From DATAGF01 sp963813355 (GTDB lineage Bacteria; Actinomycetota; Thermoleophilia; Miltoncostaeales; Miltoncostaeaceae), in NCBI GenBank assembly GCA_963813355.1, contig CAWEYS010000024.1, positions 1-55,771 on the forward strand: a stretch of 55,771 nucleotides of DNA. Reading direction: 5' to 3'. The stretch's first letter is position 1; each line of letters starts with the position of its first letter. The translations under genes were made by a program, and so were the position numbers. Shown here piece by piece: positions 24,744-33,485 of this stretch. The notes beneath the pieces were generated by a model, which saw only the letters and a program-made list of their open reading frames with translations, did no database searches and was not told where the DNA came from.

Positions 24744-25559
24744 CTACGCCGCCCGCCAGACGCCCATCACGATCCGGATGCGATCCTCCTCGAGGTTGCG
24801 CACCTGGTTCGCGACCATCGCCCGGTAGTCGTCTCCGAGGATCAGGTGGAGGCCGAGCGGCGGAAGGTCCCCCGAGGCGGCAGCGGCGCGGGCGCGGTTG
24901 AACTCCAGGGAGACGGCCGACTGGTCCTCCCAGGCGACCTCGCGAAAGCCGAGGGCGGCGATCGTCGCCTGCACCTCCTCGGCGGGCCGCAGGTGGCTGT
25001 GGGCCCGATCCGTCGCCCAGGGCACGGGCAGGTGGACCGGGCCGCCCGGGCCGGCCATGACCTCGTGGATCGCCAGGGTCCCGCCGGCGCGCAGCACCCG
25101 CCGGGCCTCGGCGTAAAGGCCATCCTTGTCGGCGATGTTCATCGACGAGTGCTGGGTCCACACCCCGTCGAACGCCCCGTCCGCGAACGGAGCCGCGAGG
25201 GCGTCGCCGTGGACGAATTCGACGCGGTCCTGGAGGCCCGTGCGCCGGGTCAGGTCGCGCCCCACCTCGACGTAGGCCTCGCTCAGGTCGAGCACGGTGA
25301 CGCGGCAGCCGGCCTCCGCCGCCAGCATTCGCGCCCCTCCGCCGATGCCGCCCCCCAGGTCGAGCACCCGGTCGCGGGGGCCGAGGGCCGCGAGGCGGAG
25401 GAGGTCGAGGCTCGCCCCCCGAGCCCTCGTGTGGAAATGCTCGACCGGCGCGAGGTCGTCGAGCGTCGGCGCTTCGGGGTCGGCCCCGGCCGCCCGCAGC
25501 CCCTCGAGGATCCTCTGCCCGATGTCGGATCGGTCGTAGTGGGATGCCGCGGGGGCCAT
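24744..25559 (-). CDS. class I SAM-dependent methyltransferase (UbiE-like)
   Basis: 271 residues. Motif I is VLDLGGGIGGGARMLA near residue 66, the acidic strand VTVLDLSEAYVEVG follows, then DGAFDGVWTQHSSMNI and RRVLRAGGTLAIHEV. The pattern with N-terminal HFHTRARGAS resembles the sarcosine/dimethylglycine and tocopherol methyltransferase-like group, but the substrate cannot be assigned. A GAGGTGAG ribosome site precedes ATG 25559. It converges with the TetR gene and is divergent from ruvC. Confidence 0.8.
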   Translation of the reverse strand: MAPAASHYDRSDIGQRILEGLRAAGADPEAPTLDDLAPVEHFHTRARGASLDLLRLAALGPRDRVLDLGGGIGGGARMLAAEAGCRVTVLDLSEAYVEVGRDLTRRTGLQDRVEFVHGDALAAPFADGAFDGVWTQHSSMNIADKDGLYAEARRVLRAGGTLAIHEVMAGPGGPVHLPVPWATDRAHSHLRPAEEVQATIAALGFREVAWEDQSAVSLEFNRARAAAASGDLPPLGLHLILGDDYRAMVANQVRNLEEDRIRIVMGVWRAA

Positions 25560-25603
25560 CTCACCTCGTTTCTACCGTCCGGGGCCGCTGATTGGCTACC
25601 CGC

Positions 25604-26104
25604 GTGAGCGGCGGCGGCGTCATCGGCGTGGACCCCGGGCTGGCCTCGACCGGCTACGCCGTGGTGGCCGGCTCGGGCGCCCGGCTGCGGGTCCTGGCGC
25701 TCGGCACGATCCGCACATCGCCCCGCACGCCGCACCCCGAGCGGCTGCGGGCGATCCACGACGGGGTCGCGGCCCTGGCGGCGGCGCACGCGGTGACCGC
25801 CGCCGCGGTCGAGTCGTGGTTCGTCCACCCCGTCAGCCGCGCGGCGATGGGGATGGCCGAGGCCCGGGGGGCCATCCTCGTGGCGCTCGCCGGGGCCTCG
25901 ATCGAGGTGACCGAGTACGCGCCCAACACGATCAAGCAGGCCGTCACGGGCCAGGGCGGGGCCGGCAAGGCGCAGGTCAGGGCGATGGTGCGCCGGCTCG
26001 CGGCGGCCGAGCCGCGCGGCGACCACGAGGCCGACGCGCTGGCCGCCGCGATCTGCCACCTGAGCTCGGCGCCGCTCCGGGGGGCCATCCGCCGCGCGCG
26101 TTAG
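25604..26104 (+). CDS. ruvC: Holliday junction resolvase RuvC
   Basis: 166 residues from GTG 25604 (TTG 25592 adds four). The first catalytic Asp lies in GVDPGLASTGYAVV, the Glu in AAAVESWF, and the final acidic pair in RGDHEADALAAAICH. RuvC cuts Holliday junctions loaded by RuvAB. The TAG stop forms the -10 box of ruvA. Confidence 0.95.
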   Translation: MSGGGVIGVDPGLASTGYAVVAGSGARLRVLALGTIRTSPRTPHPERLRAIHDGVAALAAAHAVTAAAVESWFVHPVSRAAMGMAEARGAILVALAGASIEVTEYAPNTIKQAVTGQGGAGKAQVRAMVRRLAAAEPRGDHEADALAAAICHLSSAPLRGAIRRAR

Positions 26105-26107
26105 CCT
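26102..26107 (+). promoter_or_regulatory. -10 box for leaderless ruvA
   Basis: TAGCCT with a 6-nt spacer to ATG 26114; TAG is the ruvC stop codon. Confidence 0.5.
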
Positions 26108-26113
26108 GCGGCG

Positions 26114-26698
26114 ATGATCCGCTCCGTGAGGGGCCGCGTCGTCGCGCACGAGGCCGAGGGCCCCGTGGTCGAGGTCGGCGGGGTCGGCCTGCTCGTGCGC
26201 GTATCGGCGACCACGGCCGCGACCCTCCCGGCGGTCGGCGCCGAGGCGTCCCTGCTCACGGTGCTGGCCGTGCGCGAGGAGTCGCTCGACCTCTACGGCT
26301 TCGCCAGCGCCGGCGAGCGGGCCCTGTTCGAGGCGTTCACGGGGGTCAGCGGGGTGGGGCCGCGGCTGGCCCTGGCGATCTGCGGCCTCGACGAGCCCGG
26401 CGAGCTCAGGCTCGCGCTGGCGCGCGGCGACAGCGCCCGCCTGCAGGCCGCGAGCGGGGTGGGGAAGCGCACGGCCGAGCGGGTGGTGCTCGAGCTGCGC
26501 GACCGGCTCGGCTCGCTCAACGGCGGCGCGCCGCCCGCCGTGACCGCCGGGTCGGCCGACGCCTACCTGTCGGCGCGCGACGGGCTGGTCGCGCTCGGCT
26601 TCCGTCCCGACGAGGCCGACGCCGCGCTCGCCGACGCGCCCGAGGGCCTCGACGCCGAGGGCCTGGTGCGCCACGGCCTCGGACGGCTGCGCCGGTGA
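26114..26698 (+). CDS. ruvA: Holliday junction DNA helicase subunit RuvA
   Basis: 194 residues. The N-terminal OB fold begins MIRSVRGRVVAHE; two helix-hairpin-helix motifs follow (GVSGVGPRLALAI and GVGKRTAERVVLEL); the C-terminal domain III (DGLVALGFRPDEADAAL) contacts RuvB. It binds the four-way junction as a tetramer. It overlaps ruvB by four bases (GTGA). Confidence 0.96.
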   Translation: MIRSVRGRVVAHEAEGPVVEVGGVGLLVRVSATTAATLPAVGAEASLLTVLAVREESLDLYGFASAGERALFEAFTGVSGVGPRLALAICGLDEPGELRLALARGDSARLQAASGVGKRTAERVVLELRDRLGSLNGGAPPAVTAGSADAYLSARDGLVALGFRPDEADAALADAPEGLDAEGLVRHGLGRLRR

Positions 26699-27717
26699 GC
26701 GAGGAGCGCCTCGCCGACGGCGCCGAGCTCGGCGCGGAGGACGAGCTCGACGTCTCTCTGCGCCCCCGCCGGCTGGACGAGTTCATCGGCCAGGAGGGGG
26801 TCAAGCAGCAGCTGGCGATCTTCCTCGAGGCGGCGCGCCAGCGCGGGGAGGCCCTCGACCACGTGCTGCTGGCGGGGCCGCCGGGCCTCGGCAAGACCTC
26901 GCTGGCCGGGATCGTGGCCGTCGAGCTGGGGGTGGGCTTCCACATCACGAGCGGGCCGGTGCTCGAGCGCAAGGGCGACCTGGCCGCCGTCCTCACCGCC
27001 CTCGAGCCCCACGACGTGCTCTTCATCGACGAGATCCACCGGCTCAACCGGGCCGTCGAGGAGGTCCTGTACCCGGCGATGGAGGACTTCCAGCTCGACG
27101 TGATCCTCGGCCAGGGGCCCTCGGCGCGGACGCTGCGGCTCGACCTGCCGCGCTTCACGCTGATCGGGGCGACGACGCGCACGGGCCTGCTCACCACGCC
27201 CCTGCGCGGCCGCTTCGGCGTGCTGCACCGCCTCGACTACTACGGCGCCGACGACCTCGGGGCGATCGTGCGCCGCTCGGCGCGGCTCCTGGGGGTCGAG
27301 ATCGACGACGAGGGCTCAGCGGCCCTGGCGGCCCGCTCGCGGGGCACTCCGCGGATCGCCAACCGCCTGCTGCGCCGGGTCCGCGACGTCGCCCAGGTGC
27401 GCGGCCACCCCACGGTCGACCGCGCCGTCGCCGAGGAGGCCCTGGAGCTGCTGGAGGTGGACGGGCTGGGGCTCGACGACCTCGACCGCCAGCTCCTGCG
27501 GCGCCTGGCCGAGACCTTCGAGGGGCGCCCCGTGGGGCTGGGCACGCTCGCCGACAGCCTCGGCGAGTCGCCGGACACGATCGAGGACGTCTACGAGCCG
27601 TACCTCCTGCAGGAGGGGCTCCTGAAGCGCACCCCGCGCGGGCGGGTGGCGACCCCCCGGGCCTACCGCCACCTCGGGCTGACGCCCCCGGAGACCGGGC
27701 ACCCCGAGCTCTTCTGA
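26695..27717 (+). CDS. ruvB: Holliday junction DNA helicase subunit RuvB
   Basis: 340 residues. AAA+ motor: Walker A in AGPPGLGKTSLA, Walker B in VLFIDEIHRL, sensor 1 in LIGATTRTGLL, the Arg finger in LRGRFG, and a winged helix at the end (YLLQEGLLKRTPRGRVATP). Length is normal. It drives branch migration with RuvA. Stop at 27717 is 38 bp before the CBS gene, which has its own -10 box. Confidence 0.97.
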   Translation: MSEERLADGAELGAEDELDVSLRPRRLDEFIGQEGVKQQLAIFLEAARQRGEALDHVLLAGPPGLGKTSLAGIVAVELGVGFHITSGPVLERKGDLAAVLTALEPHDVLFIDEIHRLNRAVEEVLYPAMEDFQLDVILGQGPSARTLRLDLPRFTLIGATTRTGLLTTPLRGRFGVLHRLDYYGADDLGAIVRRSARLLGVEIDDEGSAALAARSRGTPRIANRLLRRVRDVAQVRGHPTVDRAVAEEALELLEVDGLGLDDLDRQLLRRLAETFEGRPVGLGTLADSLGESPDTIEDVYEPYLLQEGLLKRTPRGRVATPRAYRHLGLTPPETGHPELF

Positions 27718-27743
27718 CCTCGACCGCGCGCGGGGGCGGTCGT

Positions 27744-27749
27744 TAGGAT
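27744..27749 (+). promoter_or_regulatory. -10 box for leaderless CBS gene
   Basis: TAGGAT with a 6-nt spacer to ATG 27756. Confidence 0.55.
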
Positions 27750-27755
27750 CGCCGC

Positions 27756-28163
27756 ATGCCGCGCACCGTGGGCGAGGTCATGGCCGACGTGAAGGTCCGG
27801 ATGGGGCCCCAGGACGACCTGCGGGCGCTCGCCGTGGCCCTCAGCGCGGCCAGGACCGGGCTGGGGATCGTCAACATCGAGGGCGGCGGGGTCATCACCG
27901 AGCGCGACGTACTCCGGGCGATCGCGGAGGGGACGGACCTCGACGCGGCCCAGGTGGCCGACTGGATGACGCCGGACCCGGTCGCCGTCGAGCGCGCGAC
28001 GCCCCTCGACGACGCCTGCGAGCTGATGATCGCGCGCGGGGTGCGCCACCTGCTGGTGCGCGACGGCGCCGAGCTGGTCGGCGTCCTCAACATGCGGGAC
28101 GTCGTCGGCGTCCTGTCGGGGGCGGCCGAGCTGGGCGCCGTGCCGCCCGCCCGCGGGTCCTGA
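27756..28163 (+). CDS. two-CBS-domain protein
   Basis: 135 residues making one CBS pair: GVITERDVLRAIAEG in the first repeat; VADWMTPDPVAVERATPLDD, RGVRHLLVRDGAELVGVLNMRDVV in the second. Such stand-alone pairs sense adenine nucleotides or SAM. Some actinobacterial members are hypoxic or stress-response proteins; nothing in the sequence fixes the role. It has its own leaderless promoter and is not part of the ruv operon. Confidence 0.83.
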   Translation: MPRTVGEVMADVKVRMGPQDDLRALAVALSAARTGLGIVNIEGGGVITERDVLRAIAEGTDLDAAQVADWMTPDPVAVERATPLDDACELMIARGVRHLLVRDGAELVGVLNMRDVVGVLSGAAELGAVPPARGS

Positions 28164-28190
28164 GGGGGCCGCGCCGGGCGCGGCCGGCCC

Positions 28191-28929
28191 TCAGGCCGGC
28201 TTCTGGGCGACCATCTCCATGCTGCTGCGCCAGAAGGCGTGCGGGATCACGGTGCTGCGGCGCGAGAGCAGGTTGCGCAGGAAGCGCCAGTGGTCGCGCA
28301 GGGGCCGCGCGTAGGGCGTGCCCAGGTAGGGGTAGCGGGTCTCGCGCACGACAAAGCCGAAGTTGGTCAGCGTCTGGGCCAGGCTGATGTCGTCGGGGAT
28401 GTAGAAGTTGCGCGGCGCGTCGATGAAGGGCAGCGTCTTCTTGAGGCGGTAGAAGGGCGAGTTGGTGTTGGGCGTGGCCAGGAAGACGAGGTAGCCGCCG
28501 GGCTTCAGCGCCGTGAAGGTGTGCTTGAGGAACAGGAAGGGCTCGTCCAGGTGCTGGATCGTGCCCCGGATGATCACCAGGTCGAAGAAGTCGCTCTCGG
28601 AGAAGATGTCGCGGTCGAAGCGCACCCCGGCTCTCGACGGCGATCGTCGCGCGCGTACTCGGAGATCTCCATGCCAAAGCGCTCGTCCTGCCAGTCGATG
28701 GCGCTCAGGAACTCGCCCGTCGAGCAGCCCGATGTCCATGGCGCGGCCCGAGCGGATGTAGCGCCGGATCAGCTCGCCCTCGGAGCGGAACTGGGCCAGC
28801 CGCTTGGGGTCGTTCGAGAGCCGCGTCTCGAAGTAGTCCTCCCCGTAGAGGTCCTCCTGGCCGGGCGCCGGCTGGTACGCCGACCGAGTCGGCCGCGCTG
28901 CCGTTGCGCACCGAGTCGACCTCGCCCAT
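28191..28929 (-). CDS. class I SAM-dependent methyltransferase, several frameshifts
   Basis: Pieces of one protein lie in three frames: MGEVDSVRNGSAADS; then EDLYGEDYFETRLSNDPKR to GRAMDIG; then CSTGEFLSAIDWQDERFGME; then FDRDIFSESDFFDLVIIRGT to the end (MVAQKPA). DIGCSTGEF is motif I, LKPGGYLVFLATPN the later strand. Joined, about 245 residues, like methyltransferases found in cell-surface glycan clusters. ATG 28929 has GGAGGG upstream. Three shifts within 300 bases suggest sequence error, though a dying gene cannot be excluded. No gene was seen in the 266 bp before it. Confidence 0.65.
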
Positions 28930-29195
28930 CAGTCCGCCCTCCCGGGTGGGACCGACGACCGCGCCGCCGGGGCGTGAGGACTGCGCACCATTGGGAGCCT
29001 CCTGGGGGGACGAGTACCCCGGCCGGGGGCGCGCGAGGGCCACGACCGCCCCCTCCATGCACGCCCCCGACGGGGACCGAATCGACCGTAGCAGCGGTCT
29101 CCCGACCCCCGGCCTCCCGACCCCGGGAACCTGGGGGCGTCGTTATCGGTTCGTCACAATCGGGCCCGGCATGGGGCCCGCCCGCATCCCCCGGT

Positions 29196-30600
29196 CTAGG
29201 GATGCGCCACGGGGTCCTGCCCGCGCGGCTCGGCGGCGTCACGGGGTTCGGCCGCAACGTCGGGGGCGTCGGGGGGCGCCGCGGCCGGGAGCCGGAGCAC
29301 GAAGCTCGTGGCGGAGGAGGTCGGCTCGATCTCGATCGATCCGCCCTGGGCCTGGGCGAGCTCGCGGGCGATCGTGAGGCCGAGGCCGGCGCCGCTGCCC
29401 CCGTCCTTCGCTTCGCGCCCGCGGTAGAAGCGCTCGAACACCCGGCGGCGCTCGCCGCCGCCCAGGCGCCCCCCGTCGCGCACCCGGAGCACGGCCGCGC
29501 CCGACTCCTGCGCGGTGGAGAGCCTCACCGGCGCGCCCTGGGGCGCGTACTTGAGCGCGTTGCTGAGGAGGTTCAGGACGATCTGGCGCACCGCGTCGCG
29601 GTCGCCCCTCGCCGGCGTGGGCCGCGCGTCCAGCTCGAGCCCGAGCCCGCGCATCTCGAAGGCGGCCGCCAGGGCGTCGTGGGCCTCGCGCGCCAGCTCG
29701 TCCAGGGCGACGTCCTCGATCCTCAGCTCGAGCGGCGTTCGCCTCGGCCTCGGCGAGGCGCTCGATCTGCCCGATCAGGCGGCTGAGGCGCAGCGTCTCG
29801 GTGTGCAGCGCGGCCAGGCCGTCGGCGTCGAACGGGACCACGCCGTCCTGCATGGCCTCGATGCGGCCCTGCAGCAGCATGAGCGGCGTGCGCAGCTCGT
29901 GGGACAGGTCCTGGGCGAGCTGGCGCCGGGCGCGCTGCTGGCGCTCGAGGTCCACCGCCAGCCCCACGAGGGCCTCCTCCAGGTCGCGGACCTCGCGCGT
30001 GCCGCGCGGCAGCGGCTCGGGCACGCTGCCGCCCGCCGAGATGCCCCGGGCCGCCTGCGCGAGGCGCCTCAGCGGGCTGGAGAGGCGCCCGGCCACGACC
30101 AGGGCCGCGACGAGCGCGACGAGCACGGCGATGGCCACGCCGAGCAGGTGGGCCTGGTCGAGCTCGCCGCGCAGCGCGTCGTCGGCCGCGCTGCGCGGCG
30201 TGTCGAGGGCGTAGAGCTCGAGCGTCCCCACCACGTTGCCATCGGGGTCGTGGACCTCGGTGGTGGCCACCGGGGAGCCCTCCCCGGGCCCGAGGGGCGT
30301 GGTGTCGAGGAGCTTCTCGTCGCCGTCGACCAGCCGGTAGTCGAACCCCGTGAGCTCGAGCTCGCGGCCCAGGGTCTCGAGGGTGCCCGCCTCCCATCCC
30401 TCCCCGTCGTCGCCCCGCGTGTAGGCCGACTCGGCCAGGCCCGCCGAGCTCATGGCCGCGTCCTGCGCCCGCTGCTGCAGGTAGTCGTTGACGCTGCGGT
30501 GCACGCCCAGGCCCGACAGGAGGGTGGCGAGGATCGGCGCCAGCACGGCGATCCCGACGAAGGCGGTGACGAGGCTGGCGCGGAGGGACAGCCGCCTCAC
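29196..30600 (-). CDS. sensor histidine kinase, one-base frameshift
   Basis: About 467 residues once one base near 29733 is removed. Transmembrane segments LVTAFVGIAVLAPILATLL and LLGVAIAVLVALVAALVVAG enclose an extracellular sensor region; a HAMP linker follows, then the phospho-His box QDLSHELRTPLMLLQGRIEA and the ATPase (IVLNLLSNALKYAP; GSGAGLGLTIARELA). The frames meet at AEAEANA/LELRIEDVALDELA. GTG 30600 overlaps the stop of the response regulator gene (GTGA), so the two form a cognate pair. The signal sensed is unknown. Confidence 0.87.
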
Positions 30601-31316
30601 GGCGCGGCGCTCTCGTCCAGGCGGTAGCCGACGCCGTAGACCGTCGCGATGTAGCCGCCCCGCCCCGGCGCGGCGTCGTCCATCTTGCGGCGCAGGCGCA
30701 TGACGTGGACGTCGACCGTGCGCTCGAAGCCCTCGACGTCGGCCCCCTGCAGCGCCTGGAGGAGCTCGAAGCGCGAGAACGCCCGGCGCGGCTGGCGCCC
30801 GAGTGTGGCGAGCAGGCGGAACTCGCTCGCGGTCAGCGGCAGCGTCTCGCCGTCCAGGCGCGCCTCGTGGGCGGCCAGGTCCACCTCCAGCCGCCCTCCG
30901 TCGAGGACGAGGAGATCGGTGGGGGGCTCCTCTGCCCCGGAGGAGCGCCGCAGGATCGCGCGCACCCGGGCCACCAGCTCCCGCGGGGAGAACGGCTTGA
31001 CGAGGTAGTCGTCCGCCCCCAGCGCGAGGCCGCGCAGCCGGTCGGCCTCGGCGGCCTTGGCGGTCAGCATGAGGACCGGGACCGAGGAGTAGCGGCGGAG
31101 GCTGACGCACACCTGCTCGCCCGGGATGTCCGGCAGCATGAGGTCGAGCACCACGAGGTCCGGCATCTGCGTCGAGACGGCGTCGAGCGCCCGCTGCCCG
31201 GTCGCCGCCGTGCGCACGACGAAGCCGTCGCGGCGCAGGTACGCGGAAGCCATCTCGATGATGCCCGGCTCGTCGTCGACGACGAGGACCGAGCGGCTCG
31301 TGCGCCCCTGCCCCAT
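30597..31316 (-). CDS. OmpR-family response regulator
   Basis: 239 residues. Receiver domain: VLVVDDEPGII (acidic pocket), phospho-Asp in LVVLDLMLPDIPG, Thr in LMLTAKA and Lys in DDYLVKPFSP. Output domain: winged helix LTASEFRLLATLG, RTVDVHVMRLRRKMD and YIATVYGVGYRL. It acts as a transcription factor when phosphorylated by the kinase encoded just after it. GAGGGG lies before ATG 31316. Confidence 0.93.
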   Translation of the reverse strand: MGQGRTSRSVLVVDDEPGIIEMASAYLRRDGFVVRTAATGQRALDAVSTQMPDLVVLDLMLPDIPGEQVCVSLRRYSSVPVLMLTAKAAEADRLRGLALGADDYLVKPFSPRELVARVRAILRRSSGAEEPPTDLLVLDGGRLEVDLAAHEARLDGETLPLTASEFRLLATLGRQPRRAFSRFELLQALQGADVEGFERTVDVHVMRLRRKMDDAAPGRGGYIATVYGVGYRLDESAAP

Positions 31317-31376
31317 CGCTGCCCCTCGCGTCTCCCTGGTCTGGCGCCGGCCGGGCGGCGCGGTGCTATCCGGCCA

Positions 31377-32189
31377 TCATGACGCCTGGCCGCCGATCTG
31401 GCGCGCCGGCGCACCTACCTCGTCGACCAGTTCCGCGATGGACTCGGCGATGCGCGAGGGCCGGTAGGGGAAGCGGTCGACGTCGCGCCGGGACGTGACC
31501 CCCGTGAGGACCAGGACCGTCTCGAGGCCCGCCTCGATGCCGGCGACCACGTCGGTGTCCATGCGGTCGCCGACCATGACGGTGGTCTCGGAGTGGGCGT
31601 CGATGGCGTTGAGGGCCGAGCGCACCATCAGGGGGTTCGGCTTGCCCACGAAGTAGGGGTCGACGCCCGTCGCGCGCGTGATCAGCGCCGCGACGGACCC
31701 GGTCGCGGGCAGCAGCCCGGACGGCGACGGCCCGGTCGGGTCCGGGTTGGTCGCGATGAACCGCGCGCCGCCGGCGATGAGCTGGATCGCGCGGGCGATG
31801 CGCTCGAAGCTGTAGCTCCGGGTCTCGCCAAGGACGACGTAGTCGGGCGAGTGCTCGGTGAGCGTGTAGCCGGTGGCGTGCAGCGCGGTGGTCAGTCCGG
31901 ACTCGCCGATCACGAACGCCGAGCCGCCGGGCCGCTGGGAGTCGAGGAACCCCGCCGTGGCGAGCGCCGAGGTCCAGATCGACTCCTCGGGGACCTGGAG
32001 GCCGCGCATCCGCAGGCGCGCCGCCAGGTCGCGGCGGGTGTAGATGGAGTTGTTGGTCAGGACCAGGAAGGGCGTGCCGGTCTCGCGCAGGCGCGCCAGC
32101 AGGCGCTCGGCGCCCGGGATGACGTGCTCCTCGCTGACGAGGACGCCGTCCATGTCCATCAGCCACGACCTGATCTCTCGGTCTCCCAC
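31377..32189 (-). CDS. HAD-IIA phosphatase, NagD-like
   Basis: 270 residues. HAD motif I is LMDMDGVLVSE (nucleophile Asp), motif II VLTNNS, motif III Lys in VGKPNPLM and motif IV MVGDRMDTDV. The cap insertion between II and III is of the NagD type. The family hydrolyses small phosphates (UMP, p-nitrophenyl phosphate, glycerol phosphate); substrate open. GTG 32189 is seven bases after a TAGTCT box. Confidence 0.87.
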   Translation of the reverse strand: MGDREIRSWLMDMDGVLVSEEHVIPGAERLLARLRETGTPFLVLTNNSIYTRRDLAARLRMRGLQVPEESIWTSALATAGFLDSQRPGGSAFVIGESGLTTALHATGYTLTEHSPDYVVLGETRSYSFERIARAIQLIAGGARFIATNPDPTGPSPSGLLPATGSVAALITRATGVDPYFVGKPNPLMVRSALNAIDAHSETTVMVGDRMDTDVVAGIEAGLETVLVLTGVTSRRDVDRFPYRPSRIAESIAELVDEVGAPARQIGGQAS

Positions 32190-32196
32190 GCCGGGG

Positions 32197-32202
32197 AGAC
32201 TA
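32197..32202 (-). promoter_or_regulatory. -10 box for leaderless HAD gene
   Basis: TAGTCT on the minus strand with a 7-nt spacer to GTG 32189, in the 21-bp gap after the glycosyltransferase gene. The same hexamer serves pfkA. Confidence 0.55.
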
Positions 32203-32210
32203 GACCCGGA

Positions 32211-33485
32211 TCAGTCCACGGGCTCCTTGGGGTACCCGGCCCGCAGGGCCGACGGCAGGTTGCGCACGAGCTCGACCGGGTTGCGGCGCAGGTTGAAGCG
32301 CAGGCCCACGGGCGGCCGGTTCTCGGGCCGGCCGTCCTTCGCCGCGAGGATCTCGAGGTACACGGCCTCGACCCGGCGGGCCACCTCCGGCCAGGAGTAG
32401 CGCTCCACCGCCACCCGCCGGCCGCGCTCGCCCCACTCGCGGCGCAGCTCGGGGTCGTCGAGCTGCTCGGCGATGCCCGCGGCCAGGGCGACGGGGTCGG
32501 AGAGGGGCACGAAGCGGCCCGGGGCGCCGTCGCGGATGACCTGGCGGAATCCGACGTTGTCGGCGCAGACGATCGGCGTGCCCGACGCCATCGCCTCCAG
32601 CAGCACGACCCCGAAGGAGGCCAGCACGCACGGCGACGCGAAGACCGTGGCCTCCCGGTAGAGCCGCGGGCGCTCCTTGTCGAGCAGCCCCAGCCACTCG
32701 ACGCGGTCCCACACGCCCAGGCTCTTGGCCTGGCGGTGGTAGACGTGGCGCATCGGCCCGTCGCCCACGACCTGCACGGTGAAGTCGCGGCCGTCGTCCT
32801 GGAGGATGCGCGCGGCCTCGAGCAGCGTGTCGAGGCCGTTGCGCGGGTCGAAGCGGCCCACGAAGAGGATGCGCGGCGGGCCGGACGGGCGCTCCTCGTC
32901 CGGGCCCAGCGGCCGGTAGAGCTCGGTGTCGACCCCGTTCGGGATGATCTCGAAGGTCGCCTCGCGGAAGTACGGTCGCAGCGCGGTGAGGCAGGCCTCG
33001 GAGACCGCGATCAGGCGGTCGGTGCGGGCGATCGTGCTGCGCACGTAGGCGAAGAAGTGCTTGTAGCCCCAGTGGCCGCCCTCGAAGTACGTGTGGAAGG
33101 TCCCCACGTTGACCGGCGCGCGCGAGACGCGGAGCGACCACAGGCAGAGCGTCGGCACGGCGAGGCCCTGCGCGTGGACGACGTCCATCCCCTCCAGCGC
33201 CCGTGCGACCCGCGCCTTCTGGCCGGGCCCCACGCTCACGCGCGCGACGGAGCGGTTGGAGACGATCGGCATCGACACCGCGATCCTCACGGTCCGGTAG
33301 CCGTGACGCGAGAGGTTCTCGGCGTCGATCGCCCGGGCCCGGCGCTTCATGCCGAACGGAGCGAGGCTGGTGAGGACGGTGACCTCGTGTCCCCGCGCCA
33401 CCATCTCCTTGCTGAGGTTGTGGACGTGCTCGGGCACGCCCCCGAGGATCGGGTAGGCGTACTCGGTGACCATCGCGATCCTCAT
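32211..33485 (-). CDS. glycosyltransferase family 4
   Basis: 424 residues. GT-B fold: IAMVTEYAYPILGGVPEHVH at the start, VVHAQGLAVPTL, IPNGVDTELYRP, ILFVGRFDPRNGLDTLLEAA and SFGVVLLEAMASGTPIV. The usual first Glu of the E-x7-E motif is Ala here (ASFGVVLLE), while the second is kept. Retaining enzymes of this family transfer sugars to lipids or glycans from nucleotide sugars. ATG 33485 overlaps the PAP2-like gene stop (ATGA), so the pair probably works together in making a membrane glycolipid. Confidence 0.87.
   Translation of the reverse strand: MRIAMVTEYAYPILGGVPEHVHNLSKEMVARGHEVTVLTSLAPFGMKRRARAIDAENLSRHGYRTVRIAVSMPIVSNRSVARVSVGPGQKARVARALEGMDVVHAQGLAVPTLCLWSLRVSRAPVNVGTFHTYFEGGHWGYKHFFAYVRSTIARTDRLIAVSEACLTALRPYFREATFEIIPNGVDTELYRPLGPDEERPSGPPRILFVGRFDPRNGLDTLLEAARILQDDGRDFTVQVVGDGPMRHVYHRQAKSLGVWDRVEWLGLLDKERPRLYREATVFASPCVLASFGVVLLEAMASGTPIVCADNVGFRQVIRDGAPGRFVPLSDPVALAAGIAEQLDDPELRREWGERGRRVAVERYSWPEVARRVEAVYLEILAAKDGRPENRPPVGLRFNLRRNPVELVRNLPSALRAGYPKEPVD

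Noticed and set aside
29196..30600. Histidine kinase as two separate genes (sensor and ATPase)
   Set aside because: The text continues exactly in the next frame (LELRIEDVALDELA) with no start or ribosome site for a second gene.
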